From: an uncultured Faecalibacterium sp.
GTDB taxonomy: Bacteria; Bacillota; Clostridia; Oscillospirales; Ruminococcaceae
Assembly (NCBI GenBank): GCA_900765705.1
Contig: CAAFSR010000320.1
Location: 1-19,061 of the forward strand
DNA length: 19,061 nucleotides
Direction: 5' to 3'
The translations under genes and the position numbers were made by a program. Positions 1 through 6,681 of the stretch are shown here, in pieces. The notes beneath the pieces were generated by a model. The model saw only the letters and a program-made list of their open reading frames with translations. It made no database searches and was not told the DNA's origin. Positions within the stretch are counted from its first letter, which is position 1; every line of letters starts with the position of its first letter.

Positions 1-1155
1 GGCAGGCAGGAAGCCGAACAGGACGCCGATGCCGCAGGAGATGCCCACGGCGATGGCCGCCGCGTCCGCCGAGGGGGTGACGTTCAGGGTGATGTCCGTC
101 AGGATATACGGAAGGATCTGGTTGATGATGGCCGAGACGATGTAGCCCAGCACGATGCCGAAGCAGCCGCCCAGCGCCGACGTGACGCCGGCCTCCACGA
201 CGAACTGGGTCAGGATGGTGCTCTCCTGTGCGCCCAGTGCCTTGCGGATACCGATCTCACGGGTGCGCTCGGTGACAGACACCAGCATGATGTTCATGAT
301 GCCGATGCCGCCGACCAGCAGCGAGATGCCTGCAATGGCCGTCAGGACGCCCACCATGACGTTGATCATGGAGGACATCTGCTTCATGGCTGCGCTCAGG
401 CTCATAACGTAGACATAGTCGTCCTTGCTGACCAGCTTCTTGATGCTTTTTTGCAGATACTCCTGCGCTGCATCCGAGTGGTCTGCATCCTGCAGCACGA
501 CGTAATACTCGCTGACACTGCTGGTGTTGTTGACGCTCATCAGGGTGGTATAGGGAATGAGAACAACGTCGTCGTTGCCGCCCTCGTACTGAGAGGCGGG
601 TTTGGAGCGGCCTTCCAGCACGCCCACGATGCGGTACTCGCTGGCGCCCACCTTGAGGGTGCTGCCGAGACCGTTGCCGCCGAAGATCCTGCGGTCCACA
701 TAGTCGCCAATGACACAGATATTCTTGTTGTCTATCAAATCGGTGTACTGGATGCCCCGGCCCTTGGCCACCTTGTAGTTGTTGATGGTCGTGTAATCTT
801 CGTTGACACCGCTGATGCCGGTGCGGCGGTACTTCTCGCCCGCCACCCGCAGCGTGTCGCCGCCGGCACTGGCAATAGGCGAAAGACCCTTATAATACTC
901 GGGCTTCTGGTTGATGATGTTATACACATCGCTGACCTCCACCGTGCGGGTGCTGGCGGTCATGACGTTGACGGCCAGAATATCGCTGCCCATGTCGGAG
1001 TAGAAGTCCTGCATCATGTTGGTCATGCCGTTGCCGAGACCGACGATGACGATGACGGCCATGACGCCAATGATGATGCCCAGCATGGTGAGGAAGGTGC
1101 GGACTTTGTTGCTCAAGACGTTCTGGACGGCCTGTTTGAAGGTCTCCTTTATCAT
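1..1155 (-). CDS. MacB/YknZ-like ABC transporter permease (3' end cut by window edge)
   Basis: This is the membrane permease of a MacB-type efflux ABC transporter. The 385 visible residues show the family layout: a first membrane helix at about residues 20-42, a large extracytoplasmic MacB periplasmic-core domain, then hydrophobic helices containing GGIGIMNIMLVSVTERTREIG and RKALGA, the FtsX-domain signature of this family. The reading frame is still open at base 1, ending in GFLPA, which in this family lies close to the C-terminus, so only a short tail is missing. The start ATG at 1155 overlaps the stop of the upstream ATPase gene (ATGA) and is preceded by an AGGAGGGG ribosome site about 8 bases away. 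It is the third gene of the exporter operon. The substrate cannot be read from the sequence; antimicrobial peptides or other amphiphiles are typical for the family. Confidence 0.93.
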   Translation of the reverse strand, partial: MIKETFKQAVQNVLSNKVRTFLTMLGIIIGVMAVIVIVGLGNGMTNMMQDFYSDMGSDILAVNVMTASTRTVEVSDVYNIINQKPEYYKGLSPIASAGGDTLRVAGEKYRRTGISGVNEDYTTINNYKVAKGRGIQYTDLIDNKNICVIGDYVDRRIFGGNGLGSTLKVGASEYRIVGVLEGRSKPASQYEGGNDDVVLIPYTTLMSVNNTSSVSEYYVVLQDADHSDAAQEYLQKSIKKLVSKDDYVYVMSLSAAMKQMSSMINVMVGVLTAIAGISLLVGGIGIMNIMLVSVTERTREIGIRKALGAQESTILTQFVVEAGVTSALGGCFGIVLGYIVSAIINQILPYILTDITLNVTPSADAAAIAVGISCGIGVLFGFLPA

Positions 1156-1910
1156 GCCTGCGTCCCCTCCTCTCCGGCTTTCGGCTCCGCCATCATGAAG
1201 TTCGGCTGAACGACTGCCTCGGGTGCGTGGGCGTCGCCGTCGTAGACGACGACACCGTCCTCCAGACGGATGATGCGCTCAGCCTGCACGGCGATGGAGT
1301 TGTCGTGGGTGATGAGGACCACGGTGTGGCCCTGTTTGTGCAATTCCTGAAGCATCCCCAGCACCTCCCGGCCGGTGTGGGAGTCCAGCGCACCCGTCGG
1401 CTCGTCGGCCAGAATGATGGGCGGGTTGCGGACAAGGGCGCGGGCGATGGACACACGCTGCTGCTGGCCGCCGGAGAGCTGGTTGGGCTTGTTCCGGAGC
1501 TTGCTGCCCAGACCCACCTGTTCCAGCGCTGCAATGGCGCGGCTGCGGCGCTCGCTGCCGCCTACGCCCGCGTAGATGAGGGGGACTTCCACATTTTCCA
1601 GCAGGGTCAGCTTGGGCAGCAGGTTGTACTGCTGGAAGATGAAGCCCAGCTTCTCGTTCCGGATGGCCGCCAGCTCACGGCGGTTCATCTTGCCGACGTC
1701 GCTGCCGTCCAGCAGATACCGGCCATGGGTGGGTACATCCAGACAGCCGATGATGTTCATGCAGGTGGATTTGCCGGAGCCGGACTGGCCCACGATGGCC
1801 ACGAACTCGCCCCGCTCTATCTTCATGGAGATGTGGTCTGCCGCTTTGACGAGGGTGTCACCCATCTGATAGTACTTGCAGACCTCGTCAAACTCGATCA
1901 GGGCGCTCAT
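1152..1910 (-). CDS. MacB/LolD-type ABC transporter ATP-binding protein
   Basis: This is the cytoplasmic ATPase that powers the adjacent permease. All motifs of an active ABC ATPase are present in 252 residues: Walker A GQSGSGKST (41-49), Q-loop near FIFQQYNLLP (90-99), signature LSGGQQQR (145-152), Walker B IILADEPTGALDS (165-177) and H-loop His202 in LITHD. Length and sequence match the LolD/MacB/YknY group. The start ATG at 1910 overlaps the stop codon of the adaptor gene (ATGA), and an AAGGAGG ribosome site lies inside the end of that gene, so translation is coupled on both sides. About 30 C-terminal residues after the core fold (from residue 223) are family-variable and of no clear function. 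Confidence 0.96.
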   Translation of the reverse strand: MSALIEFDEVCKYYQMGDTLVKAADHISMKIERGEFVAIVGQSGSGKSTCMNIIGCLDVPTHGRYLLDGSDVGKMNRRELAAIRNEKLGFIFQQYNLLPKLTLLENVEVPLIYAGVGGSERRSRAIAALEQVGLGSKLRNKPNQLSGGQQQRVSIARALVRNPPIILADEPTGALDSHTGREVLGMLQELHKQGHTVVLITHDNSIAVQAERIIRLEDGVVVYDGDAHAPEAVVQPNFMMAEPKAGEEGTQA

Positions 1911-3553
1911 TCGTCGCCTCCTTCGGCAGACACCATCATGGTGCTGTAGAAGTCGGTCGCGCTGACGCTGGAGTTGTCGTAAGCGATGGTATCGCCCTCC
2001 TGCAGGCCGCTCTTCACTTCGATGTAATCGTCATCGCTGATGCCGGTGGTCACCTTGACGTAGACGTAGCCGTCGGGAGCGGTCATGGAAGTCTCAGCAT
2101 TGGCAGCGCTGGGCGAATCCCTGGTCACCAGCACATAGCTGCCCCGGACGAGGGCGGCGTTGGGCAGGGCCAGAACATTCTTGACGCTGGCGGTAGTGAT
2201 CTTCGCAGTGGCGTTCATTCCGGGCAGCAGCTCACCCATATCGTCGATCCGGACGGTGACAGGGTAGCTGGTGGAGCCGTTGGCGGTAGTGCCTGCCACG
2301 AGGATGCTGCTGATGACGCCCTTATAAGTCTCACCCGGGACGGCGTCGGCGGTGATCTCCACCTCCTGGCCAACCTCAAGGGAGCGGATCTTCAGCTCGT
2401 CCACGTTGAGCTTCATTTCCAGATAGCTCATATCGTAGATGGTGCAGAGGTTCTGCATGGCGGTGTCGTTGGCGCTGAGCTTGTCGCCGGCCTTGACCTT
2501 TTTGTCCACGATGGTGCCGCTGATGGGCGCATCAATGGTGTAGTGGCTGATGTTCCGCTCTGCGGAAGACATCCGCAGCTCGGCGGAGCGGAGATTGTCG
2601 GCGGCGTTCTGAGCCTGCTTGTCCAGATCCTTTCCGGTGATGCGGAGGAGCACATCGTCCTGACGGACGGTGCTGCCCTCCCTGACGCAAAGCTCGGACA
2701 CGGTGCCGGAAGCAGCGGCCACGACGGTCTCCTCGCGCTGGTACGCAAAGTGGGCCGAGTTGAGGGAGCTGACACCGTTCACCTGCGCCACTGCGGCCTG
2801 CGCGGTGGTCAGGCTGCCTGCGTTAGGAACAGCGATGGTGACGGTGCAGGTCATGAGGCTGGCGTCACCGGAGGGGTCTGCGCCCGACACCGAGCGGATG
2901 GTGCCGTTCAGCACCTCAAAGGTGGTGTCCGGCATGACCTGCGCGGCCTGACCGACAGCGAAGCTCTGGGCCTCGGCGGCGGGGAAATCCACAGCCAGCA
3001 GCATCACCGAGGTATCGCGGACGGTGGCGACGGTCTGCCCGGCCTGCACTGCATCGCCTGCGGCCACAGCAAAGGAGCTGACCTCGCCGCCGATCTTCGT
3101 GCGGACGTTCCGGGCGTCGGCGGCATCATCGTAGCTGCGCTGGGCCTGAGACACCGAAAGCTGTGCGCTCTCGAGGTCGCCCTCCACATCCGAGCTGTCG
3201 ATGACATAGAGGACATCGCCCTTCTGGATGGTGTCGCCCAGCTCGAAGTCGGCGGTGAGCACCGTGCCAGTGACGAGGGACTTGACGGTGTAGGAATCGG
3301 CGGCGTTGATGGTGCCGCTGCCGTCGTAGACGTTCACGATGTCGCGGCGTCCCAGCTTCTCCTGCGTGTAGGCAAGGTCTGCCGACGCACTGCGGCTCTT
3401 GCGCGGCACGATGACCGCCACCAGCACCGCTGCGGCTGCGACCACCGCGATGCAGCGCTTTTTGTGGGTCTTGATAAAGTGGAACACCTTATTTTCTCCG
3501 CCGGTATTCTCCTGCGGAGAGGCGTCCTGTGTCTTCTTGTTGAAACCTAGCAT
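1907..3553 (-). CDS. MacA/YknX-like efflux adaptor with two tandem adaptor repeats
   Basis: This is the membrane-anchored adaptor (membrane-fusion protein type) of the exporter, with one N-terminal membrane helix at about residues 32-50 and an extracytoplasmic remainder. At 548 residues it is clearly longer than the roughly 370-400 usual for YknX or MacA. The extra length appears to come from duplication. Residues about 88-250 carry one lipoyl / short coil / lipoyl / barrel set (VTGTVLTADFELGDTIQKGD, then GGEVSSFAVAAGDAVQAGQ). Residues about 277-455 carry a second (SGTVSELCVREGSTVRQDD, then ISGTIVDKKVKAGDKLS), followed by the usual C-terminal domain. The ATG at 3553 was chosen because AGGAGG lies 11 bases upstream and the protein then begins just before the membrane helix; an in-frame start at 3655 would add 34 unconvincing residues. 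It is the first gene of the operon and ends overlapping the ATPase start. Confidence 0.92.
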   Translation of the reverse strand: MLGFNKKTQDASPQENTGGENKVFHFIKTHKKRCIAVVAAAAVLVAVIVPRKSRSASADLAYTQEKLGRRDIVNVYDGSGTINAADSYTVKSLVTGTVLTADFELGDTIQKGDVLYVIDSSDVEGDLESAQLSVSQAQRSYDDAADARNVRTKIGGEVSSFAVAAGDAVQAGQTVATVRDTSVMLLAVDFPAAEAQSFAVGQAAQVMPDTTFEVLNGTIRSVSGADPSGDASLMTCTVTIAVPNAGSLTTAQAAVAQVNGVSSLNSAHFAYQREETVVAAASGTVSELCVREGSTVRQDDVLLRITGKDLDKQAQNAADNLRSAELRMSSAERNISHYTIDAPISGTIVDKKVKAGDKLSANDTAMQNLCTIYDMSYLEMKLNVDELKIRSLEVGQEVEITADAVPGETYKGVISSILVAGTTANGSTSYPVTVRIDDMGELLPGMNATAKITTASVKNVLALPNAALVRGSYVLVTRDSPSAANAETSMTAPDGYVYVKVTTGISDDDYIEVKSGLQEGDTIAYDNSSVSATDFYSTMMVSAEGGDE

Positions 3554-3593
3554 GAAAAGCCTGACCTCCTGTGATGTTTTCCTGTAGATCTGT

Positions 3594-3617
3594 GAAAAGG
3601 AAGAATGCCTTCTTCCT
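3594..3617 (-). promoter_or_regulatory. Leader hairpin with short T-run, possible attenuator of the exporter operon
   Basis: On the minus strand a perfect 8-bp stem (AGGAAGAA / TTCTTCCT, loop GGCA) is followed directly by TTTTC. It lies between the candidate promoter at 3708-3736 and the adaptor start at 3553, so it is inside the 5' leader. Its shape resembles a weak intrinsic terminator, which could attenuate transcription, but the stem is A/T-rich and the role is inferred. Confidence 0.35.
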
Positions 3618-3707
3618 GCGTTCATCGCTCTGCGCCCTTCCCTCTGCACCCTCAAAAATCATCCCACCTGTGAGATACTGCACGGATCAGCTGCGCAAAT
3701 CAATGTC

Positions 3708-3736
3708 ATGATACCATCTTATAAAACGGACTACAA
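3708..3736 (-). promoter_or_regulatory. Candidate sigma-A promoter of the exporter operon
   Basis: On the minus strand TTGTAG (3736-3731) and TATCAT (3713-3708) are separated by exactly 17 bases. The -10 box matches 5 of 6 consensus positions and the -35 box 3 of 6. It would give a leader of about 150 bases before the adaptor ATG at 3553. It is the only convincing minus-strand box pair seen in this AT-rich spacer. Confidence 0.5.
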
Positions 3737-3752
3737 GAAATTTTTCCTGCAC

Positions 3753-3937
3753 GATTTGCAACTTTTTTGAAAATTTTTCCATTATCCCCGTTCTGTTTTT
3801 CTGCATCCTGAAAACCGTCTCCGAAAGCTCTTTGTTCGTTGATGCAAATGTCTTAATTGATATTCGCTCATTTACGCGCTATCATTATACTATATCCAAC
3901 CATAAATATAAGACGCGGATTTTTACCGATTGCAACT
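3753..3937. promoter_or_regulatory. Candidate repeated operator motif in the divergent promoter region
   Basis: GATTTGCAACTT at 3753-3764 recurs as GATTGCAACTT at 3928-3937 (one T fewer), and the second copy is followed by TTTGCAA at 3941-3947. The copies lie just upstream of the exporter promoter and just downstream of the regulator promoter, where TetR-family operators are commonly found. The motif is short and AT-rich, so chance is a real alternative. Confidence 0.25.
3857..3885 (+). promoter_or_regulatory. Promoter of the broken TetR-family regulator gene
   Basis: TTGATA (3857-3862) and TATCAT (3880-3885) are separated by exactly 17 bases, and each box matches 5 of 6 sigma-A consensus positions. 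It lies about 100 bases before the ATG at 3985, which itself has an AGAGGA ribosome site. It probably still fires although the gene behind it is truncated. Confidence 0.6.
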
Positions 3938-3984
3938 TAATTTGCAAAAACGCAGAATCCATTAACAAAATCAGAGGAATTATC

Positions 3985-4056
3985 ATGTCGGAAAAACGAG
4001 ACTTGCGGGTACAGAAGACTTACAACGCTTTATTCGAGGCTTTTCAGGAGATTCTG
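3985..4056 (+). pseudogene. N-terminal remnant of a TetR-family regulator
   Basis: Translation starts MSEKRDLRVQKTYNALFEAF and continues QEIL. This is the typical opening of a small-molecule-responsive TetR/AcrR repressor, first DNA-binding-domain helix only. Homology stops after about 24 codons; the next residues do not continue as the expected helix-turn-helix, and no ligand domain follows in any frame. The gene keeps a good promoter and ribosome site and lies divergent to the exporter operon, the usual arrangement for a regulator of such a transporter. It was probably destroyed when mobile-element sequence replaced its body. The frame runs on without a stop to 4356 but that extension is meaningless. 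Confidence 0.7.
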
Positions 4057-4114
4057 AATTTATATCATTGCGCTCAAGAAAACCAAGGCTGCCAACCCAT
4101 AATTTTCTTTGTCA

Positions 4115-4148
4115 AGAGGGCTGGCACCGTCCAGCCCTCTCTCTTTTT
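4115..4148 (+). terminator. Strong intrinsic terminator
   Basis: A perfect 10-bp GC-rich stem AGAGGGCTGG / CCAGCCCTCT with loop CACCGT is followed by TCTCTTTTT. Direction is plus strand. It may be the old terminator of the truncated regulator gene, and it would now stop transcription from the regulator promoter. Confidence 0.85.
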
Positions 4149-4228
4149 GCTAAAGTTTCCGTCTGTGCAACAACACGAAGGATTTCCGGGTATTGCGCAT
4201 CGGCACCAGCATCCGGGTGAACAAGTAG

Positions 4229-4429
4229 AGTTTCGACAAGCCCCGTCTGGAACTGGCAGAGAAGATCGAGGCAAATTTCTATTCCCAAGACCTGACCCCG
4301 GCAGCACCGCAGCCCCGGCAAAACGAAAAGCCGGCGGCAACAAAAATCTCCGGTAAGGAGATCCTTGAAGCCATCCGGCTGATGGATGCAGAGGAACGCA
4401 GAGAGTTGACGAGAGCCTTGTTCGCCTAA
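4229..4429 (+). pseudogene. C-terminal tail of a tyrosine recombinase/integrase
   Basis: An open stretch of 66 codons with no start codon, bounded upstream by a TAG, reads SFDKPRLELAEKIEANFYSQ and ends ELTRALFA before TAA at 4427. It aligns with the tail of the integrase remnant at the other end of the window: RLELAEKIEANFYSQ here against RVELGKKFESGFYAKP there. Both are followed by a Pro/Ala/Gln-rich linker and a short Leu/Glu/Arg-rich terminal helix. The codon-level match (for example CCCGT.TGGA.CTGG) supports common descent. The catalytic domain is absent, so the piece cannot be functional. It is identified by this internal comparison and not by the tail sequence alone. Confidence 0.7.
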
Positions 4430-4478
4430 CTTCTCTTCTTTTTATGCAAAGGAAAGCAGGCTGTTCAAACCTTGCGCA

Positions 4479-4498
4479 GAAAAGCCCCCGATTCGGGC
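4479..4498 (-). terminator. Weak candidate terminator downstream of the Pel operon
   Basis: On the minus strand GCCC...GGGC pairs around a loop of about seven bases and is followed by TTTTCT. It lies about 145 bases after the last operon gene's stop at 4642. The stem is only 4 bp (5-6 with slippage), so this is a weak call; no better minus-strand terminator is visible between 4430 and 4641. Confidence 0.35.
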
Positions 4499-4499
4499 A

Positions 4500-4529
4500 A
4501 ATGTGCAAACGGTGTGCAGAAACCGTGCA
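4500..4529 (+). repeat. 11-bp-period GTGCA repeat array (left copy)
   Basis: Three units start at 4500, 4511 and 4522: AATGTGCA, GGTGTGCA and ACCGTGCA, each followed by three variable bases. The period is 11 bp, close to one DNA turn. The array lies 70 bases after the integrase-tail stop. A similar array occurs in the same relative place behind the second integrase remnant at 18877. Such arrays behind integrase genes can be recombinase or accessory-factor binding sites; that role is inferred. Confidence 0.6.
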
Positions 4530-4641
4530 CTTACTCTCCGACAAATAAAATCGCCCTATTCCCCACCGACTTGACGGCATTGGTTTGAATGACCGCACAT
4601 CAAAATCAAATCCTATAAAATTCTACTTTTTGCACGGCAGC

Positions 4642-6000
4642 CTACAGCAAAACAGTTCTTCCGTTTTTCCGTGCCGCCTTCATGGCAAACCGCACTGCAT
4701 CACTGCTCGTCATTGGATCCACGATTCCAATCGTCAGATGTTTTGGGCTGCGGAATAAGCGCTTCCACCCTCTGCAAAGCAGTTCTTGTGCATTTGCCCC
4801 TTCCAGTGTGACCGATACTTTTTGGCTCTTCCCCGGCATCAGCTCTGGCAGGGACAGCGGCAGACGCGCCGTGTACAAAGTGCTGCCTGCTGCATCCTCC
4901 ACATAAAGATTCACGGGCCACTCCCAGTAGAATGGTGCTGCGCCCTTGTTTGCCACAGTCAGCTCTGCGTAAACGCCGTCTGCACAGGGAGTCAGCTTCA
5001 ACTCTGTTACCCGGAGCCGATAGCCCAGCTGCTTCAGCACGGCATTATATCCTTTCGCATACTTTATCGATGCCGTTTTGGGGCCGAGAAAACTCATGTG
5101 CGATGCCTCCAACAGGTGCAGCGTACGGGGAAGCTCCTTCCCCAGCATATCCTGCATGGAAAGGCTGCTGGTGAACTCGCCGCCCACTGGAGCATCCTGC
5201 CAGAAATCCGGCATAGGCGTCAGGGCATTGGGGTCGCTGCCGTACCAGCCACCCTCTGCGATCCATCCCAGCCACTCCATGGTGTCTTTTTCCTCACCGG
5301 TCATATCATTATAAAGGCCGAGGCTTTGTTCTGCCGCGAAGCGGAACGGCCTGCGCATCAGCAGCTTTGCCGTAGGAAAAGCTGCAAGATAATCTGCGGC
5401 ATATTCGTCCCGGATCGTCTCGTCCGGCATGGATACCAAGCCATCTTCGCTTTTGATGTGCCACTCGCCCCAGTGACCAAGGCTGCCCAGTTCCACATAG
5501 GAAGCAAAACCATCCGTGCCCAGAAACTCTGCCAGCGCATAAAGCACACGGTGATGCGCAGCCCGGAACACCACATTAGCATAGTTTGGAGAGTAGCCTT
5601 TCCCATAATCTGTATCGTACCAACTGCCATCCTTCGTCTGCGCATAAAGCCAGTCCGGGATATCCAGATGCGTCTCTTGTCCCGGCACATCGCAGACAAA
5701 GCGGAGCACCAGATGGATTCCCTGCTCCCGCAGTGAGGCAAAGTCGTATTTTTCGCTGATTGCCTCCCACGCATACACGCCCTCTTTCGGCTCTGCCTCC
5801 CGCCATGTAAGTTCCAGATAGCGGAGCGCTGCATCGCCTGCCTCTGCGGTATCGATCATCGGGGCATAACCGATCTGGGCATTGGGAAATGCGCTGTCGT
5901 CCGCAGCATAGGTCCTTGTCTTTGTGGTCGATGTGGTCATTGCAGCTCCCATCCACAGCAGACAGAGCCCTGCCGCCAGGATCCTTGAAATTTTACCCAT
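4642..6000 (-). CDS. Secreted DUF4832-type protein, putative glycoside hydrolase
   Basis: This 452-residue protein has an N-terminal signal peptide or anchor (hydrophobic residues about 5-21). The body reads as a TIM-barrel-like fold: YLELTWREAEPKEGVYAW (61-78), LVLRFVCDVPGQ (97-108), YVELGSLGHWGEWH (168-181), and a C-terminal beta domain from about residue 330 (VTELKLTPCADGVYAELTVA). This fits DUF4832/DUF4874-type proteins. Glu170 and Glu179 in the GHWGEW stretch are attractive acid/base or nucleophile candidates, but no activity is known to me for the family. It is the last gene of the Pel operon and starts inside the end of the DUF4956 gene (8-base overlap); the ATG at 6000 has GGGAG just upstream. 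Because the PelA-like protein here has no hydrolase domain, this protein may supply that function (inference). Confidence 0.85.
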   Translation of the reverse strand: MGKISRILAAGLCLLWMGAAMTTSTTKTRTYAADDSAFPNAQIGYAPMIDTAEAGDAALRYLELTWREAEPKEGVYAWEAISEKYDFASLREQGIHLVLRFVCDVPGQETHLDIPDWLYAQTKDGSWYDTDYGKGYSPNYANVVFRAAHHRVLYALAEFLGTDGFASYVELGSLGHWGEWHIKSEDGLVSMPDETIRDEYAADYLAAFPTAKLLMRRPFRFAAEQSLGLYNDMTGEEKDTMEWLGWIAEGGWYGSDPNALTPMPDFWQDAPVGGEFTSSLSMQDMLGKELPRTLHLLEASHMSFLGPKTASIKYAKGYNAVLKQLGYRLRVTELKLTPCADGVYAELTVANKGAAPFYWEWPVNLYVEDAAGSTLYTARLPLSLPELMPGKSQKVSVTLEGANAQELLCRGWKRLFRSPKHLTIGIVDPMTSSDAVRFAMKAARKNGRTVLL

Positions 6001-6658
6001 GATACTCCCCGTTATACTGGATGAGGGTGACATCCTGCACCCCCTTTACTGCGCGGATACGGTCTGCAAATTCCATATTGGGATCTTTGCAGAATACCTC
6101 TACTGCCATCTCGGTGTTTTCGCCCCGCATGGTCTTGGATTTGACCGCATACTTGATGCGCCCCAGCGCCCGGACGATGTCGTCTCCGGCCTCGGTCCCC
6201 ACATAGTGGATCACCGCAATGTACACCCGGCCTTTGGCCTGCCAGTGGGAGAACAGGTAAATCATAACGATCATGACAGCTGCCGTGACCAGCCCCAGTG
6301 CATACATTCCGGCACCCGCCGTGATGCCCGTAGTGATAGACCAGAACAGATACAGCAGATCCAGCGGGTCCTTGACTGCGGTGCGGAAGCGGACGATGGA
6401 CAATGCACCCACCATACCAAGGGAGATGACCACGTTGGTACTGATGGCCAGCGTGACCATGCAGGTGAGCACGCACATACCCACCAGCGTAACTGCAAAA
6501 CTGCGGGAGTAGACCACGCCCGTATAGAATTTGCGGTAGACCAGATAAATAAGGATGCCCAGCGCCAACGCCGCCAGCAGCGCCACGGCAAGCTTCGGCG
6601 CATCATACTGGGTAAAGGCGTTCAGGACAGATTTTTTGATAAAGTCTTTTGTGCTCAT
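5993..6658 (-). CDS. DUF4956 membrane protein
   Basis: This is a 221-residue integral membrane protein with about four hydrophobic segments between residues 20 and 140 and a soluble C-terminal alpha/beta domain ending in VKGVQDVTLIQYNGEYHG. The conserved DUF4956 core is clear: SLGMVGALSIVRFRTAVKDP followed by LDLLYLFWSI. Its biochemical role is not established. In many Firmicutes and Actinobacteria it is found beside VTC-domain and CotH genes, exactly as here, which suggests a membrane partner for the VTC protein. It starts 23 bases after the VTC gene stop, with only a weak ribosome site (AAAGGA at long spacing). Confidence 0.92.
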   Translation of the reverse strand: MSTKDFIKKSVLNAFTQYDAPKLAVALLAALALGILIYLVYRKFYTGVVYSRSFAVTLVGMCVLTCMVTLAISTNVVISLGMVGALSIVRFRTAVKDPLDLLYLFWSITTGITAGAGMYALGLVTAAVMIVMIYLFSHWQAKGRVYIAVIHYVGTEAGDDIVRALGRIKYAVKSKTMRGENTEMAVEVFCKDPNMEFADRIRAVKGVQDVTLIQYNGEYHG

Positions 6659-6681
6659 GGTTCTTTGCAGATCCTTTCCCC

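Noticed and set aside
451..1209. Long open frame on the plus strand, 252 codons
   Set aside because: It is the antisense shadow of the permease gene. GC-rich genes here produce many such frames (also 2543-3550, 4786-5736, 11237-12244, 12127-13665 and 14623-16605); none has a family motif or a ribosome site.
3551..3655. Longer adaptor start at 3655
   Set aside because: It adds 34 residues rich in Arg and Ser before the membrane helix and runs through the leader hairpin, while the ATG at 3553 has an AGGAGG site.
4059..4228. Additional small gene between the regulator remnant and the integrase tail
   Set aside because: Apart from the terminator at 4115-4148 the stretch has no frame with both a ribosome site and a recognisable product.
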